Of a stretch of DNA of 15,155 nucleotides, positions 6,243 through 13,540 are shown piece after piece. The stretch is from Cuniculiplasma sp052315315. GTDB taxonomy: Archaea > Thermoplasmatota > Thermoplasmata > Thermoplasmatales > Thermoplasmataceae. Each line of letters starts with the position of its first letter. The first letter of the stretch is position 1. The notes beneath the pieces are model-generated. The model was not told where the DNA came from, ran no database searches, and saw only the letters and a program-made list of their open reading frames with translations. The stretch spans positions 1-15,155 of the forward strand of contig JBLSDE010000037.1 of the NCBI GenBank assembly GCA_052315315.1. The letters are read 5' to 3'. The position numbers and the translations under genes were made by a program.

Positions 6243-7100
6243 CTAATCCAGTAGAGAAGGTACATCATCCGGATAATCTGCAACCTTTACTCCAGCCTCG
6301 TTGAATGCCTTTATCTTGGATTCGGCTGTTCCGACACCCTTTTCTATAATTGCACCTGCGTGACCCATCCTCTTTCCTGGTGGGGCACTTCTTCCGGTTA
6401 TGTAAGCAACTACCTTCTTCGTCACGTGTTTCTTAATGTACTGCGCGGCAAGTTCCTCATTGCTTCCCCCTATCTCTCCCACCAAAACAATTTGCTCGGT
6501 GTCAGGATCCTTTTCAAACTGCTCGAGTACGTCTATGTAATTAAGGCCAACAACAGGGTCTCCACCCAGTCCTATAACTGTGCTCTCACCTCTGCCGCTC
6601 TTTGTAACTGCATCTACGATTTCATAAGTTAGGGTTCCGCTTCTTGATGCAATTGCAACATTCCCTTTCCTGAATATTTTATTGGGCATTATACCGATTT
6701 TACACTTTCCAACAGAAGTTATTCCAGGTCCGTTCGGGCCAAAAACAACTGCACCCTTTCTCTTTGCATTCAAAACTATTTCAAGAGAATCGTGGAAAGG
6801 AACGTGCTCCGTAAGAATGTATATTATTTTTAAACCCGCATCTATGGCCTCAAATGCAGCATCCTTGACAAAGGGTGCCGGTACACTTATCATTGTGGCA
6901 TCTGGCTCGAACTGTAGAGAATCCCTTACGGATGCTACAATTGGAACCTTATCCATGAATTTTGTTCCATCCTTTGTGGGAGAAATTCCAGCAACTACCT
7001 TTGTTCCGTAGGCCAGCATTTCCCCAGTATGAAATGATCCCTGATGACCTGTTATTCCCTGAACTATTACCTTTGTATTCTCATTCACATATACACTCAT
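6243..7100 (-). CDS. sucD: Succinyl-CoA ligase, alpha subunit
   Basis: This 285-residue subunit is full length. It has an N-terminal CoA-binding Rossmann domain (IVQGITGHQGSFHTGEMLAYG, residues 12-32), the region FGPNGPG (120-126), and the ligase domain with the phosphorylated His247 in GKRMGHAGAI (242-251). It works with SucC in the reversible step succinyl-CoA + NDP + Pi to succinate + NTP + CoA in the TCA cycle. One base separates its ATG from the sucC stop, and AGGAGG lies just upstream inside sucC, so expression is coupled for equal subunit supply. A related acyl-CoA ligase activity cannot be excluded from sequence alone, but both subunits look canonical. Confidence 0.95.
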   Translation of the reverse strand: MSVYVNENTKVIVQGITGHQGSFHTGEMLAYGTKVVAGISPTKDGTKFMDKVPIVASVRDSLQFEPDATMISVPAPFVKDAAFEAIDAGLKIIYILTEHVPFHDSLEIVLNAKRKGAVVFGPNGPGITSVGKCKIGIMPNKIFRKGNVAIASRSGTLTYEIVDAVTKSGRGESTVIGLGGDPVVGLNYIDVLEQFEKDPDTEQIVLVGEIGGSNEELAAQYIKKHVTKKVVAYITGRSAPPGKRMGHAGAIIEKGVGTAESKIKAFNEAGVKVADYPDDVPSLLD

Positions 7101-7101
7101 T

Positions 7102-8208
7102 TTAATTACCTCCTGCTAGTTTTACCACTCTTTCTATGGCTTCCATCATGGTTGGGAATGAATCGATTCCGTTATCTTTCAAAATTTTTCTCCCCTCTTC
7201 ATCTCTGACCCCACTAAGTCTCACCACTATTGGCTGTTTTATTGAAAATTTATTCTTTGCCATTACAATACCATTGGCCACTGTATCACATTTTGTAACT
7301 CCTCCGAATATATTCACCAGTATAGCTGTCGGCTTTGCTTTAAGCACAAGATCGAACGCGTTTGCCACTATATCCGAATTGTCAGTTCCACCAAGGTCCA
7401 GGAAATTTCTTGGCTTTCCCTTGTGAAGTGTCAGTGCGTCCAGTGTGGCCATTGTTAAACCCGCACCATTAGCGATTACACCTATGTTACCATCCAGTTC
7501 AATGAAGGCATAACCCTTTGACTGAGCCTCCAGCTCAAGAGGGGTCTTTTCAGGATCGGTAACTGAGAAGTCCTTGTGACGGTACAGGGAATCACTGTCT
7601 ATAATGACCTTTGAATCCGCAGCTACGAGTTTTCCTTCACCAGTTATTACAAGAGGATTTATTTCCACAAGTTCACAGTCCTCTTCATTGAATATTTCGT
7701 AAAGAACGCTCAATATCTGCATGAATTGTTTTCCTATATCCGGGTCCAACTTCATGAATTTTACAGCTTCTCTTCCTATGAAATCAGAATATCCTAGTAG
7801 TGGATCTATATGCCTTGTGAATATTTTGTCGTGTGGGACCGATTCTATCTCCACTCCACCTTCTGTTGTTGCTATGATGACAGGAGCCCTTGCAGTTCTA
7901 TCAAGGGCTATACTAACATACATTTCCTTTTTGATATTTATCATATCTTCGATTAGGACCTTAGTAACCTTGAGATCCCTAATTCTTGTTCCCAGAAGTT
8001 CCTTAACAGAGTTGTTTAACTCTTCCTGAGATTTTGCAAATTTAATTCCACCAGATTTACCCCTTCCTCCTAAAAGGATCTGAGATTTTACAACTACAGG
8101 CCTCTCAAAGGGTTTAATCTGCGTCACATCTTCAACAACATATCCATTAGGAACCGGAATTCCGTGGTTCCTGAATATCTGCTTTCCCATATATTCATAA
8201 AGATTCAA
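7102..8208 (-). CDS. sucC: Succinyl-CoA ligase, beta subunit
   Basis: This 368-residue protein has an ATP-grasp domain with the glycine-rich loop GGRGKSGGI (47-55) and the metal-binding EINPL (182-186), followed by a CoA-ligase domain with NGAGL (247-251), DLGG (271-274) and NIFGG (299-303). It supplies the nucleotide site of succinyl-CoA synthetase and is slightly shorter than the roughly 385-residue bacterial form. It is the first gene of the sucC-sucD-argF unit. On the minus strand GGTGTCGGTG precedes the ATG by about 10 bases and a TATA-like element lies at 8238-8246. Nucleotide specificity (ATP or GTP) is not decided by what can be read here. Confidence 0.95.
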   Translation of the reverse strand: MNLYEYMGKQIFRNHGIPVPNGYVVEDVTQIKPFERPVVVKSQILLGGRGKSGGIKFAKSQEELNNSVKELLGTRIRDLKVTKVLIEDMINIKKEMYVSIALDRTARAPVIIATTEGGVEIESVPHDKIFTRHIDPLLGYSDFIGREAVKFMKLDPDIGKQFMQILSVLYEIFNEEDCELVEINPLVITGEGKLVAADSKVIIDSDSLYRHKDFSVTDPEKTPLELEAQSKGYAFIELDGNIGVIANGAGLTMATLDALTLHKGKPRNFLDLGGTDNSDIVANAFDLVLKAKPTAILVNIFGGVTKCDTVANGIVMAKNKFSIKQPIVVRLSGVRDEEGRKILKDNGIDSFPTMMEAIERVVKLAGGN

Positions 8209-8237
8209 TATTTCACCGACACCATAATGGCGTCAAT

Positions 8238-8246
8238 AAATAAATA
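8238..8246 (-). promoter_or_regulatory. Putative TATA box for sucC-sucD-argF
   Basis: Minus-strand TATTTATTT lies about 33 bases before the sucC ATG. Initiation 25 bases downstream would leave a leader of only about 8 bases. Confidence 0.35.
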
Positions 8247-8251
8247 GTGTT

Positions 8252-8279
8252 TTACAGTATAAAAAGGATTAAAAAAAGA
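8252..8279 (-). terminator. Oligo-T terminator of the thermosome gene
   Basis: Immediately after the thermosome stop the minus strand reads TCTTTTTTTAATCCTTTTTA, two T-runs of seven and five. This is a typical archaeal intrinsic terminator and separates the chaperonin gene from the sucCD promoter. Confidence 0.6.
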
Positions 8280-9920
8280 TCAGTACGGGGGCATTCCACC
8301 CATACCGCCCATGCCTCCCATTCCGCCCTCAGGATTGGGGGATGGAGCGCTTTTCTTTGATGCAACTACATCATCTATTCTTAGAATCATGGTTGCAACT
8401 TCTACCGCACTCTCAAGTGCGTGCTTCTTTACCTTCAGGGGCTCATACACGCCCAGTTCAAACATATCCGATACACTGTTGTCATTGAAATTAATTCCAT
8501 ATGTCTTCTTTGAATGCTCGTGTTCTGCCTTTAACTGTATCAGCGTGTTGATAGGGTCCATACCAGCATTCTCGGCGAGTGTTCTGGGTATAATTTCAAG
8601 AGCTCTTGCGAAGGATTCAATAGCCAGTTGTTCTCTTCCACCGACAGTTGTAGCATATTCCCTTATTCTTAAAGAAAGCTCAGCTTCAACTGCTCCTCCT
8701 CCGGGAAGGACTTTCCCATCTTCCTTTGTTATTGCTACAACACGTATAGCATCGTTCAGAGCCCTCTCGATCTCTGAAACCACGTGTTCTGTTCCTCCCC
8801 TAATCAATATGCTAACGGCCTTTGGGTTCTTGCATCCTGTAACAAAGGTCATCCTGTCTTCTCCGATTTTTCTCTCTTCCACATTCTTTGCGGTTCCGAG
8901 AGCATCGGCAGTTAAATCATCGAGATTTGTAACTATTCTTGCTCCTGTTGCTTTAGCCAGTTTTTCCATATCACTCTTCTTGACTCTTCTTACTGCATAT
9001 ATGCCTTCCTTAGCAAGATAGTGCTGTGCTATGTCATCTATTCCCTTCTGGCATAGGACAACATTTGCTCCGCTCTTTTTGATCTTTGACACCATTTCTT
9101 TAAAGGTGTCCACTTCCTGATCCAGGAAATCCTGTATCTTAGAAGGATCTGAAATCTGAACCTTGGCTTCAATTTCAGTCTTTTTTATCTCCAGAGCGGA
9201 ATCTATGAGTGCAATCTTTGCATTTTTTACAGTATCTGGCATCTTTGAATGTACTTTTTCCTTATCTACTACTATTCCCTCTATAAACTCTGTCTCATTG
9301 ACACTACCACCGTTTTTCTTGTCTATTTTAATGTTTGAGGGATCAACTTTTACCGAGCCGTCTCTGCTTTCTGCCACTGCATTTATGGCCTTAACGATCA
9401 ACTTGTAAAGAATATCGCCACCGAGACCAATATTCTTTCCAGATAAGGCCGTCCTTGCTATCTTTTCCAATGTTTCATCGTCAGAAGCGTCCTTTGCTAT
9501 CTTTTCGAGTTGCTTCTTTGCCTCGTTTACTGCAAGTCTGTATCCGTTTGCTATAACGGTTGGATGAACTCCCTGATCAAGAAGTTCCTCGGCCTGCTTT
9601 AGGAATTCTCCAGCCAAAACAACAGATGTTGTGGTACCATCACCCACGGCAGTGTCCTGAGATTTGGCAACCTCCACAATCATCTTTGCCGTAGGGTGTT
9701 CAACATCCATCTCCTTCAGAATTGTTGCTCCGTCGTTCGAGATTATAATATCTCCGATGGAATCGACGAGCATTTTATCCATTCCTTTGGGGCCAAGTGT
9801 TGTTCTGACTGCATCTGCGATAGCCTTTGCAGCCTCTATATTAGACCTCTGAGCATTCTTTCCCTGTTCTCTGCTAGTACCCTCTTTTAATATGAATATG
9901 GGCATTTGTCCTCCTAACAT
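8280..9920 (-). CDS. thsA: Thermosome subunit (group II chaperonin), alpha-like
   Basis: This 546-residue subunit of the cytosolic ATP-driven double-ring chaperonin is full length. The nucleotide-site motifs TLGPKGMDKM (41-50), NDGATILKEM (62-71) and GDGTTTS (93-99) are intact, and the C-terminus is a Gly-Gly-Met repeat tail ending PPY, as lines the chaperonin cavity. The N-terminus (GQMPIFILKEGTSREQGKNA) closely resembles what I recall of Thermoplasma thermosome subunits, the alpha subunit in particular. Two start codons, ATG 9920 and ATG 9905, each have their own AGGAGG (9929-9934 and 9910-9915). The first gives the MxGGQ start seen in relatives and is preferred. It is a single-gene transcript with its own promoter and an oligo-T terminator. 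A second subunit gene is expected elsewhere in the genome. Confidence 0.97.
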   Translation of the reverse strand: MLGGQMPIFILKEGTSREQGKNAQRSNIEAAKAIADAVRTTLGPKGMDKMLVDSIGDIIISNDGATILKEMDVEHPTAKMIVEVAKSQDTAVGDGTTTSVVLAGEFLKQAEELLDQGVHPTVIANGYRLAVNEAKKQLEKIAKDASDDETLEKIARTALSGKNIGLGGDILYKLIVKAINAVAESRDGSVKVDPSNIKIDKKNGGSVNETEFIEGIVVDKEKVHSKMPDTVKNAKIALIDSALEIKKTEIEAKVQISDPSKIQDFLDQEVDTFKEMVSKIKKSGANVVLCQKGIDDIAQHYLAKEGIYAVRRVKKSDMEKLAKATGARIVTNLDDLTADALGTAKNVEERKIGEDRMTFVTGCKNPKAVSILIRGGTEHVVSEIERALNDAIRVVAITKEDGKVLPGGGAVEAELSLRIREYATTVGGREQLAIESFARALEIIPRTLAENAGMDPINTLIQLKAEHEHSKKTYGINFNDNSVSDMFELGVYEPLKVKKHALESAVEVATMILRIDDVVASKKSAPSPNPEGGMGGMGGMGGMPPY

Positions 9921-9955
9921 ATTTATTTCCTCCTAATCAACAGGTAAATTTGTTC

Positions 9956-9982
9956 TTCAATATAAACTTTTCATAAGTTATA
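9956..9982 (-). promoter_or_regulatory. Thermosome promoter with overlapping inverted repeat
   Basis: Minus-strand GAAAAGTTTATATTG contains a TATA box about 40 bases upstream of ATG 9920. On the plus strand 9961-9969 reads TATAAACTT and 9974-9982 reads TAAGTTATA, an imperfect inverted repeat (one base offset) covering the TATA box. Archaeal heat-shock repressors of the Phr type bind at or next to the TATA box of such genes, so this could be an operator; the sequence is AT-rich, so chance is a real alternative. Confidence 0.4.
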
Positions 9983-9998
9983 ACCAATATGAAACAAT

Positions 9999-11501
9999 CT
10001 ATTTCCTGCTAAGTTCATCCAGTTTCTTCTCCTTTTTTGATTCCTGGCTAAATCTACCCAAAGGATATGAACTTCTATCCAAAAATTTGAAAAGAATTTC
10101 AAAGGATTTTTCCCTTGCAATGATCTCATCAGCTATGGATATTGATAATTTCCGAAGATCGGGGTGAGCTTGTGGCGTACTTCTTAACTCAGTAAAATAT
10201 ACAAACTCTCTTAGGTTCCCTTTGACCTTTATGTTATACATTGAGGCAAAGGGTAGAACGTACTGTGCCTCCACTTTCTGCCCAGCCTCCTTTATCTTCT
10301 TGTAAAGTTCTGCTGATCTATTGCATATTGCATTGAATTCATGAACCAATTCTTCATTTTTTCCTATGTATTCTGGGATCTGGAAACCGTTATCTGGCGT
10401 TAATAATCCTCTTAAGATTGAAAGCATTCTGTGCCTCTGAAATTCTCTGAATGCCCCGTAGTTCATCCTGAGTGAAAAAACATAATCAATAAATTCAAAC
10501 TGCCTTGGTAACTTATCTCTTCTATTCATTCTCTGCCTTGCGATTTCTTTTATATAATTTTCCTCATTATTCTTATTTAATCTTTTATCTGAAACAAAAC
10601 CTGAAATTAACTTAAGACCTTCCGCATTATAATTCAATAACTCAACATCCCTATCATAGGAATGACTATGAATATCCGATCCTTCTATAGATTTAAGTTT
10701 TGAAATGAACAAAGTATGTGCTTTTCCGTGGTCATTCCTTGCTGACTTTATTATTTCACCATATTCAGAGCCCAATTCGGAATATATAGTATCAGAGATG
10801 TCTTTAGCCTCCTTGTATCCTGCGGAGTCTAATTTCTGAATGATTCCGGCCAATGCCCTTGCATTTGATGAAATCCCTACATTGGTTAAAGTTGAAACCG
10901 GAAGTATGGCTCTTATATCATCCAAAGCCCTTGACCTTAGTGCGGTTTCATAGGCTTTCTTATTCTGTTCCGAGAAATCCTCCGATACACTACTGAACGG
11001 ATTTGATTCCCGTATCATTTCTATTAATGATGGCAGGGATTTTGAATAATATGAAAACATCCAATTCATCAATTCCTCATATTCTTTTTCGAATTTTCCT
11101 TCTATTCCAGTTTTTACAAAGGGCAGATACAAATATCTGCCATTATGTTTTATATCATATCTTACATATCTTGATGACTTTTCGATGTAGGATGCTCCAA
11201 TTCTAGTTTCCTCTATCTCCTTAACCAAAAGATTGGAAATATCCTGAATTGCAATATGTACATTTACAAGCTCTGCGACCGATTCATCCCCATATTCAAG
11301 AAAAACCCTTTCATAGAATTCCTTGCCTCGACTCTCATTCTTTTCAAACTCCTTTTCATAAACTTCTCTTATATCCAGTTTTGCCGTTCGGCTATATCTT
11401 GATAGAAGAGCGCCCATATCAATTTGCCTTGGAAAATTAATTAAAAATACCTGTTTGTCAAAATTTGAAAAAATAGTTGTTTTTTGTTTGTCTTCACTCA
11501 T
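9999..11501 (-). CDS. Tandem ThyX-like protein (FAD-dependent thymidylate synthase family)
   Basis: This 500-residue protein is about twice the length of canonical ThyX and reads as two diverged ThyX-like repeats. Repeat 1 (about 20-225) has EYGDESVAELVNVHI (69-83), EKSSRYVRYD (107-116) and DDIRAILP with SSNARALAG (194-219). Repeat 2 (about 270-475) has QRHRMLSILRG (355-365), VLPFASMYN (415-423) and FTELRSTPQAHPDLRKL (436-452). Canonical ThyX methylates dUMP using FAD and methylene-tetrahydrofolate, with the signature RHRxxSxNExSxRY. Here RHRxxS is in repeat 2 (356-361) and ExSxRY is in repeat 1 (107-112). It is annotated in family terms as COG1351; dTMP synthesis is plausible but unproven. 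Its start overlaps the DUF35 gene by 8 bases. The Lys/Glu-rich C-terminal tail (488-500) looks disordered. Confidence 0.8.
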   Translation of the reverse strand: MSEDKQKTTIFSNFDKQVFLINFPRQIDMGALLSRYSRTAKLDIREVYEKEFEKNESRGKEFYERVFLEYGDESVAELVNVHIAIQDISNLLVKEIEETRIGASYIEKSSRYVRYDIKHNGRYLYLPFVKTGIEGKFEKEYEELMNWMFSYYSKSLPSLIEMIRESNPFSSVSEDFSEQNKKAYETALRSRALDDIRAILPVSTLTNVGISSNARALAGIIQKLDSAGYKEAKDISDTIYSELGSEYGEIIKSARNDHGKAHTLFISKLKSIEGSDIHSHSYDRDVELLNYNAEGLKLISGFVSDKRLNKNNEENYIKEIARQRMNRRDKLPRQFEFIDYVFSLRMNYGAFREFQRHRMLSILRGLLTPDNGFQIPEYIGKNEELVHEFNAICNRSAELYKKIKEAGQKVEAQYVLPFASMYNIKVKGNLREFVYFTELRSTPQAHPDLRKLSISIADEIIAREKSFEILFKFLDRSSYPLGRFSQESKKEKKLDELSRK

Positions 11502-11991
11502 TTTCTTTTACCGGTACGAAATATACGTCCGTTGGGCTAAATTCCAAATTTCTCTTAAATTTTGCCCTTACCTTCATTCCAATCTTTAAATCCTCGGCTG
11601 AAACACCAATGATTCTTGACATGAAGAGCGAATCTACACCTTCAAATTCCACCATTATTAAATGGAATGGAGTCTGATCTAGAAACGCTTCACTGCCAAA
11701 GTAGCATGTTGTGAAAGTATGGATTTTACCAACTTGGGGAAGTTCGTACCATTCTGTTTCACTTCCACACATCATACAATGTCCTCTTGGAGTTGCATAT
11801 GTGTAACCACATTTTTTGCACTTAGACCCCATTAGCTTCTTCTTTCCAAGGGCTCTGAAAAATTCAGAATCCTGTGCATAGCTGTGTATATAATCTATCT
11901 CGTAATGAGATTTTACGATAAGTGGATCTGTGTTATACACCTGAGTTACATCATCTTTTTCTTCCATCTTTGCATTATAATCGATTGTCAT
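11494..11991 (-). CDS. DUF35 Zn-ribbon/OB-fold protein, thiolase partner
   Basis: This 165-residue protein has a long N-terminal helical arm (about 1-52), a zinc ribbon with Cys58, Cys61, Cys72 and Cys75 (CKKCG and CMMCG), and a C-terminal OB-fold containing KIHTFTTCYFG (89-99) and a VRAKFKRN strand. DUF35 proteins form complexes with thiolase-superfamily enzymes. In the archaeal mevalonate pathway the DUF35 protein bridges thiolase and HMG-CoA synthase, and in steroid side-chain breakdown it partners the aldolase Ltp2. Its gene lies 1 base after the thiolase stop, with GGAGG as ribosome binding site inside the thiolase end. Starting at the internal Met (residue 9) would remove eight residues. 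No HMG-CoA synthase gene is in the window. Confidence 0.92.
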   Translation of the reverse strand: MTIDYNAKMEEKDDVTQVYNTDPLIVKSHYEIDYIHSYAQDSEFFRALGKKKLMGSKCKKCGYTYATPRGHCMMCGSETEWYELPQVGKIHTFTTCYFGSEAFLDQTPFHLIMVEFEGVDSLFMSRIIGVSAEDLKIGMKVRAKFKRNLEFSPTDVYFVPVKENE

Positions 11992-11992
11992 T

Positions 11993-13252
11993 TTAAACCG
12001 CCTCCATTACTGATACCGTAACATATGTTCCTGTACCAGCGTGACTATGAATTAAACCAGTCTTTGCGTTTTTAACCTGTTGAGTTCCATCTTTAAAGTG
12101 CTTATGGATCTTGTTCTGTAATTGCCAGAACATAAAAACACTCTGCATTATTCCAGTAGCGCCGATTGGATGACCACATGCAAGTAGACCGCCAGAAGGA
12201 TTTACAGATACGTCACCATTCAAGTCAGCTCTACCAGATTCCACAAACTTCGCTCCTTCACCATATTTGCACAGACCCAGATCCTCATAGGTCTGTATCT
12301 CTGATGAGGTGTAAGCGTCGTGAAGTTCTACCACATCTATTTGCTTTAATGGGTCAGTTATGCCTGCACTCTTATAGGCCTCAATGGCGGCACTCCTTCC
12401 AGCTCTATATGAATGAACTCCAGGGTACTTTAAATTCTTATAGTCAGATTCCTTCTCGTGCGGCAATAATGGGACTTTTCCAAATGGTCTGTCAGAAAGT
12501 CTCATAGTATCTGTACCGGTTCCGATCCCTTTAATGAGAACTGGATTGTCACATAGCTCAAATGCCTTTTCCTTAGATGCGAGAATTGCCACAGCGGCCC
12601 CGTCAGACATTGTACATACGTCCAATCTGGTCAGTGGGTAAGAAACCATAGGAGAATTTCTCACGTCTTCAACAGTTAGATTCATTGGGCTTTGTGCATA
12701 TGGGTTATGAAGCGCATTCTTATGATTTTTAACGGACACCATTGCCAGTTGTTCTGGGGTAGCCCCAAATTCGTGCATATATCTAACGGCCATCATTGCA
12801 TAGTATCCTGTGTAAAATCCCCCTAGAGGATAATCAAAATTTGTATCACTTGCCAGAGCTATAAATTCGTTTCCTTTCCATGTATTGACGTGCGACATGG
12901 TCTCAAAGCCATAAACCACACACGTATCCATTCTCCCCGATGCAATCTCGCTCACACCTGTCTGAAAAGCGAGTCCACCAGTTGCTCCTCCCCCTTCCAC
13001 TCTTTTGCTTGGTTTTGGTGTTAATCCAAGGTAATCCTGAGCCATAATTCCAGCCATCAGTTGTCTCTGAAAATGGTCAGAAAAATATGACGCAACCGAA
13101 CCATCTATATCCTTGAGCTCAAGTCCAGCATCTGCCATTGCATAGTCAAAAGCCTTCTTTACTCTCAATCTGAAATCCATGTCCGGAGAGGCTTTGCTGA
13201 ATTTCGTTACTCCTCCCGAAATCATGTACACCTCACGTTCTAATTTTCCCAT
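11993..13252 (-). CDS. Thiolase-superfamily protein (SCP-x type) lacking the nucleophilic Cys
   Basis: This protein of about 419 residues has the thiolase fold and SCP-x-like features: HDAYTSSEIQTYEDLGL, which carries the conserved His-Asp (314-315, counted from the upstream TTG at 13261), and NPSGGLLACGHPIGATG (354-370) with the catalytic His364. At the nucleophile position, where relatives read VE-x-x-C-(A/S)-(S/T)-G, this protein reads VEGGGATGG (88-96), so the Cys is Gly92 (codon GGA). The late thiolase Cys is also absent: the C-terminus reads HSHAGTGTYV. Claisen condensation through an acyl-Cys is therefore unlikely. A thiolase-fold aldolase of the Ltp2 kind, which also uses a DUF35 partner, or a CoA-binding role is possible. 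I chose ATG 13252. TTG 13261 adds three residues, and ATG 13225 (after GAGGTG) begins MISGGVTKF. Confidence 0.88.
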   Translation of the reverse strand: MGKLEREVYMISGGVTKFSKASPDMDFRLRVKKAFDYAMADAGLELKDIDGSVASYFSDHFQRQLMAGIMAQDYLGLTPKPSKRVEGGGATGGLAFQTGVSEIASGRMDTCVVYGFETMSHVNTWKGNEFIALASDTNFDYPLGGFYTGYYAMMAVRYMHEFGATPEQLAMVSVKNHKNALHNPYAQSPMNLTVEDVRNSPMVSYPLTRLDVCTMSDGAAVAILASKEKAFELCDNPVLIKGIGTGTDTMRLSDRPFGKVPLLPHEKESDYKNLKYPGVHSYRAGRSAAIEAYKSAGITDPLKQIDVVELHDAYTSSEIQTYEDLGLCKYGEGAKFVESGRADLNGDVSVNPSGGLLACGHPIGATGIMQSVFMFWQLQNKIHKHFKDGTQQVKNAKTGLIHSHAGTGTYVTVSVMEAV

Positions 13253-13293
13253 ATTAACCAAAAGATAATTAGATTCTAATGATATTAAACTTA

Positions 13294-13308
13294 TACTAAT
13301 TTATATAG
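13294..13308 (-). promoter_or_regulatory. Putative TATA box for the thiolase-DUF35-ThyX unit
   Basis: Minus-strand CCTATATAAATTAG lies about 48 bases upstream of ATG 13252 and predicts a start near 13275 with a leader of roughly 20 bases. No clear ribosome binding site precedes ATG 13252. The 279-base divergent gap (13262-13540) is otherwise AT-rich, with one ordered repeat cluster near its centre. Confidence 0.4.
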
Positions 13309-13414
13309 GAAACGAATAAAAAGGTCTCGCCTTAAATCGGAAAAATAGGTTTAGTAAAATAGCTAATTTTTACTTTGTATCGTCACATGTACAGAAATGA
13401 CTCCAAATTTGTTT

Positions 13415-13440
13415 ACTTAAAAAATTAAGTGTTAACTTAA
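13415..13440. promoter_or_regulatory. Three alternating half-sites, candidate operator
   Basis: ACTTAA (13415-13420), TTAAGT (13425-13430) and ACTTAA (13435-13440) are exact copies in alternating orientation. They are separated by exactly 4 bases each, so successive half-sites are 10 bp apart, one helical turn. Together they form two overlapping perfect palindromes. The cluster sits between divergent genes, about 100 bases before the cyclase start. AT-richness raises the chance expectation. Confidence 0.4.
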
Positions 13441-13540
13441 AGTCCTGTGGTCATATCTTTAATTGTGATTTTTTTAGAAGTACTGTAAAGTGTAAATGGA
13501 ATATTGAAAACCTGTAAGTATTATATGGAAATATGGAAGT

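Noticed and set aside
6682..7426. Plus-strand open frames antisense to sucC/sucD
   Set aside because: Shadows of two clear enzymes; composition follows the opposite strand.
8311..9021. 236-codon open frame antisense to the thermosome gene
   Set aside because: Ser/Ala/Thr-rich shadow of the conserved chaperonin frame; no ribosome binding site and no recognisable protein.
12166..12507. 113-codon plus-strand frame within the thiolase gene
   Set aside because: Antisense shadow of a well-conserved gene, with no independent translation signal.
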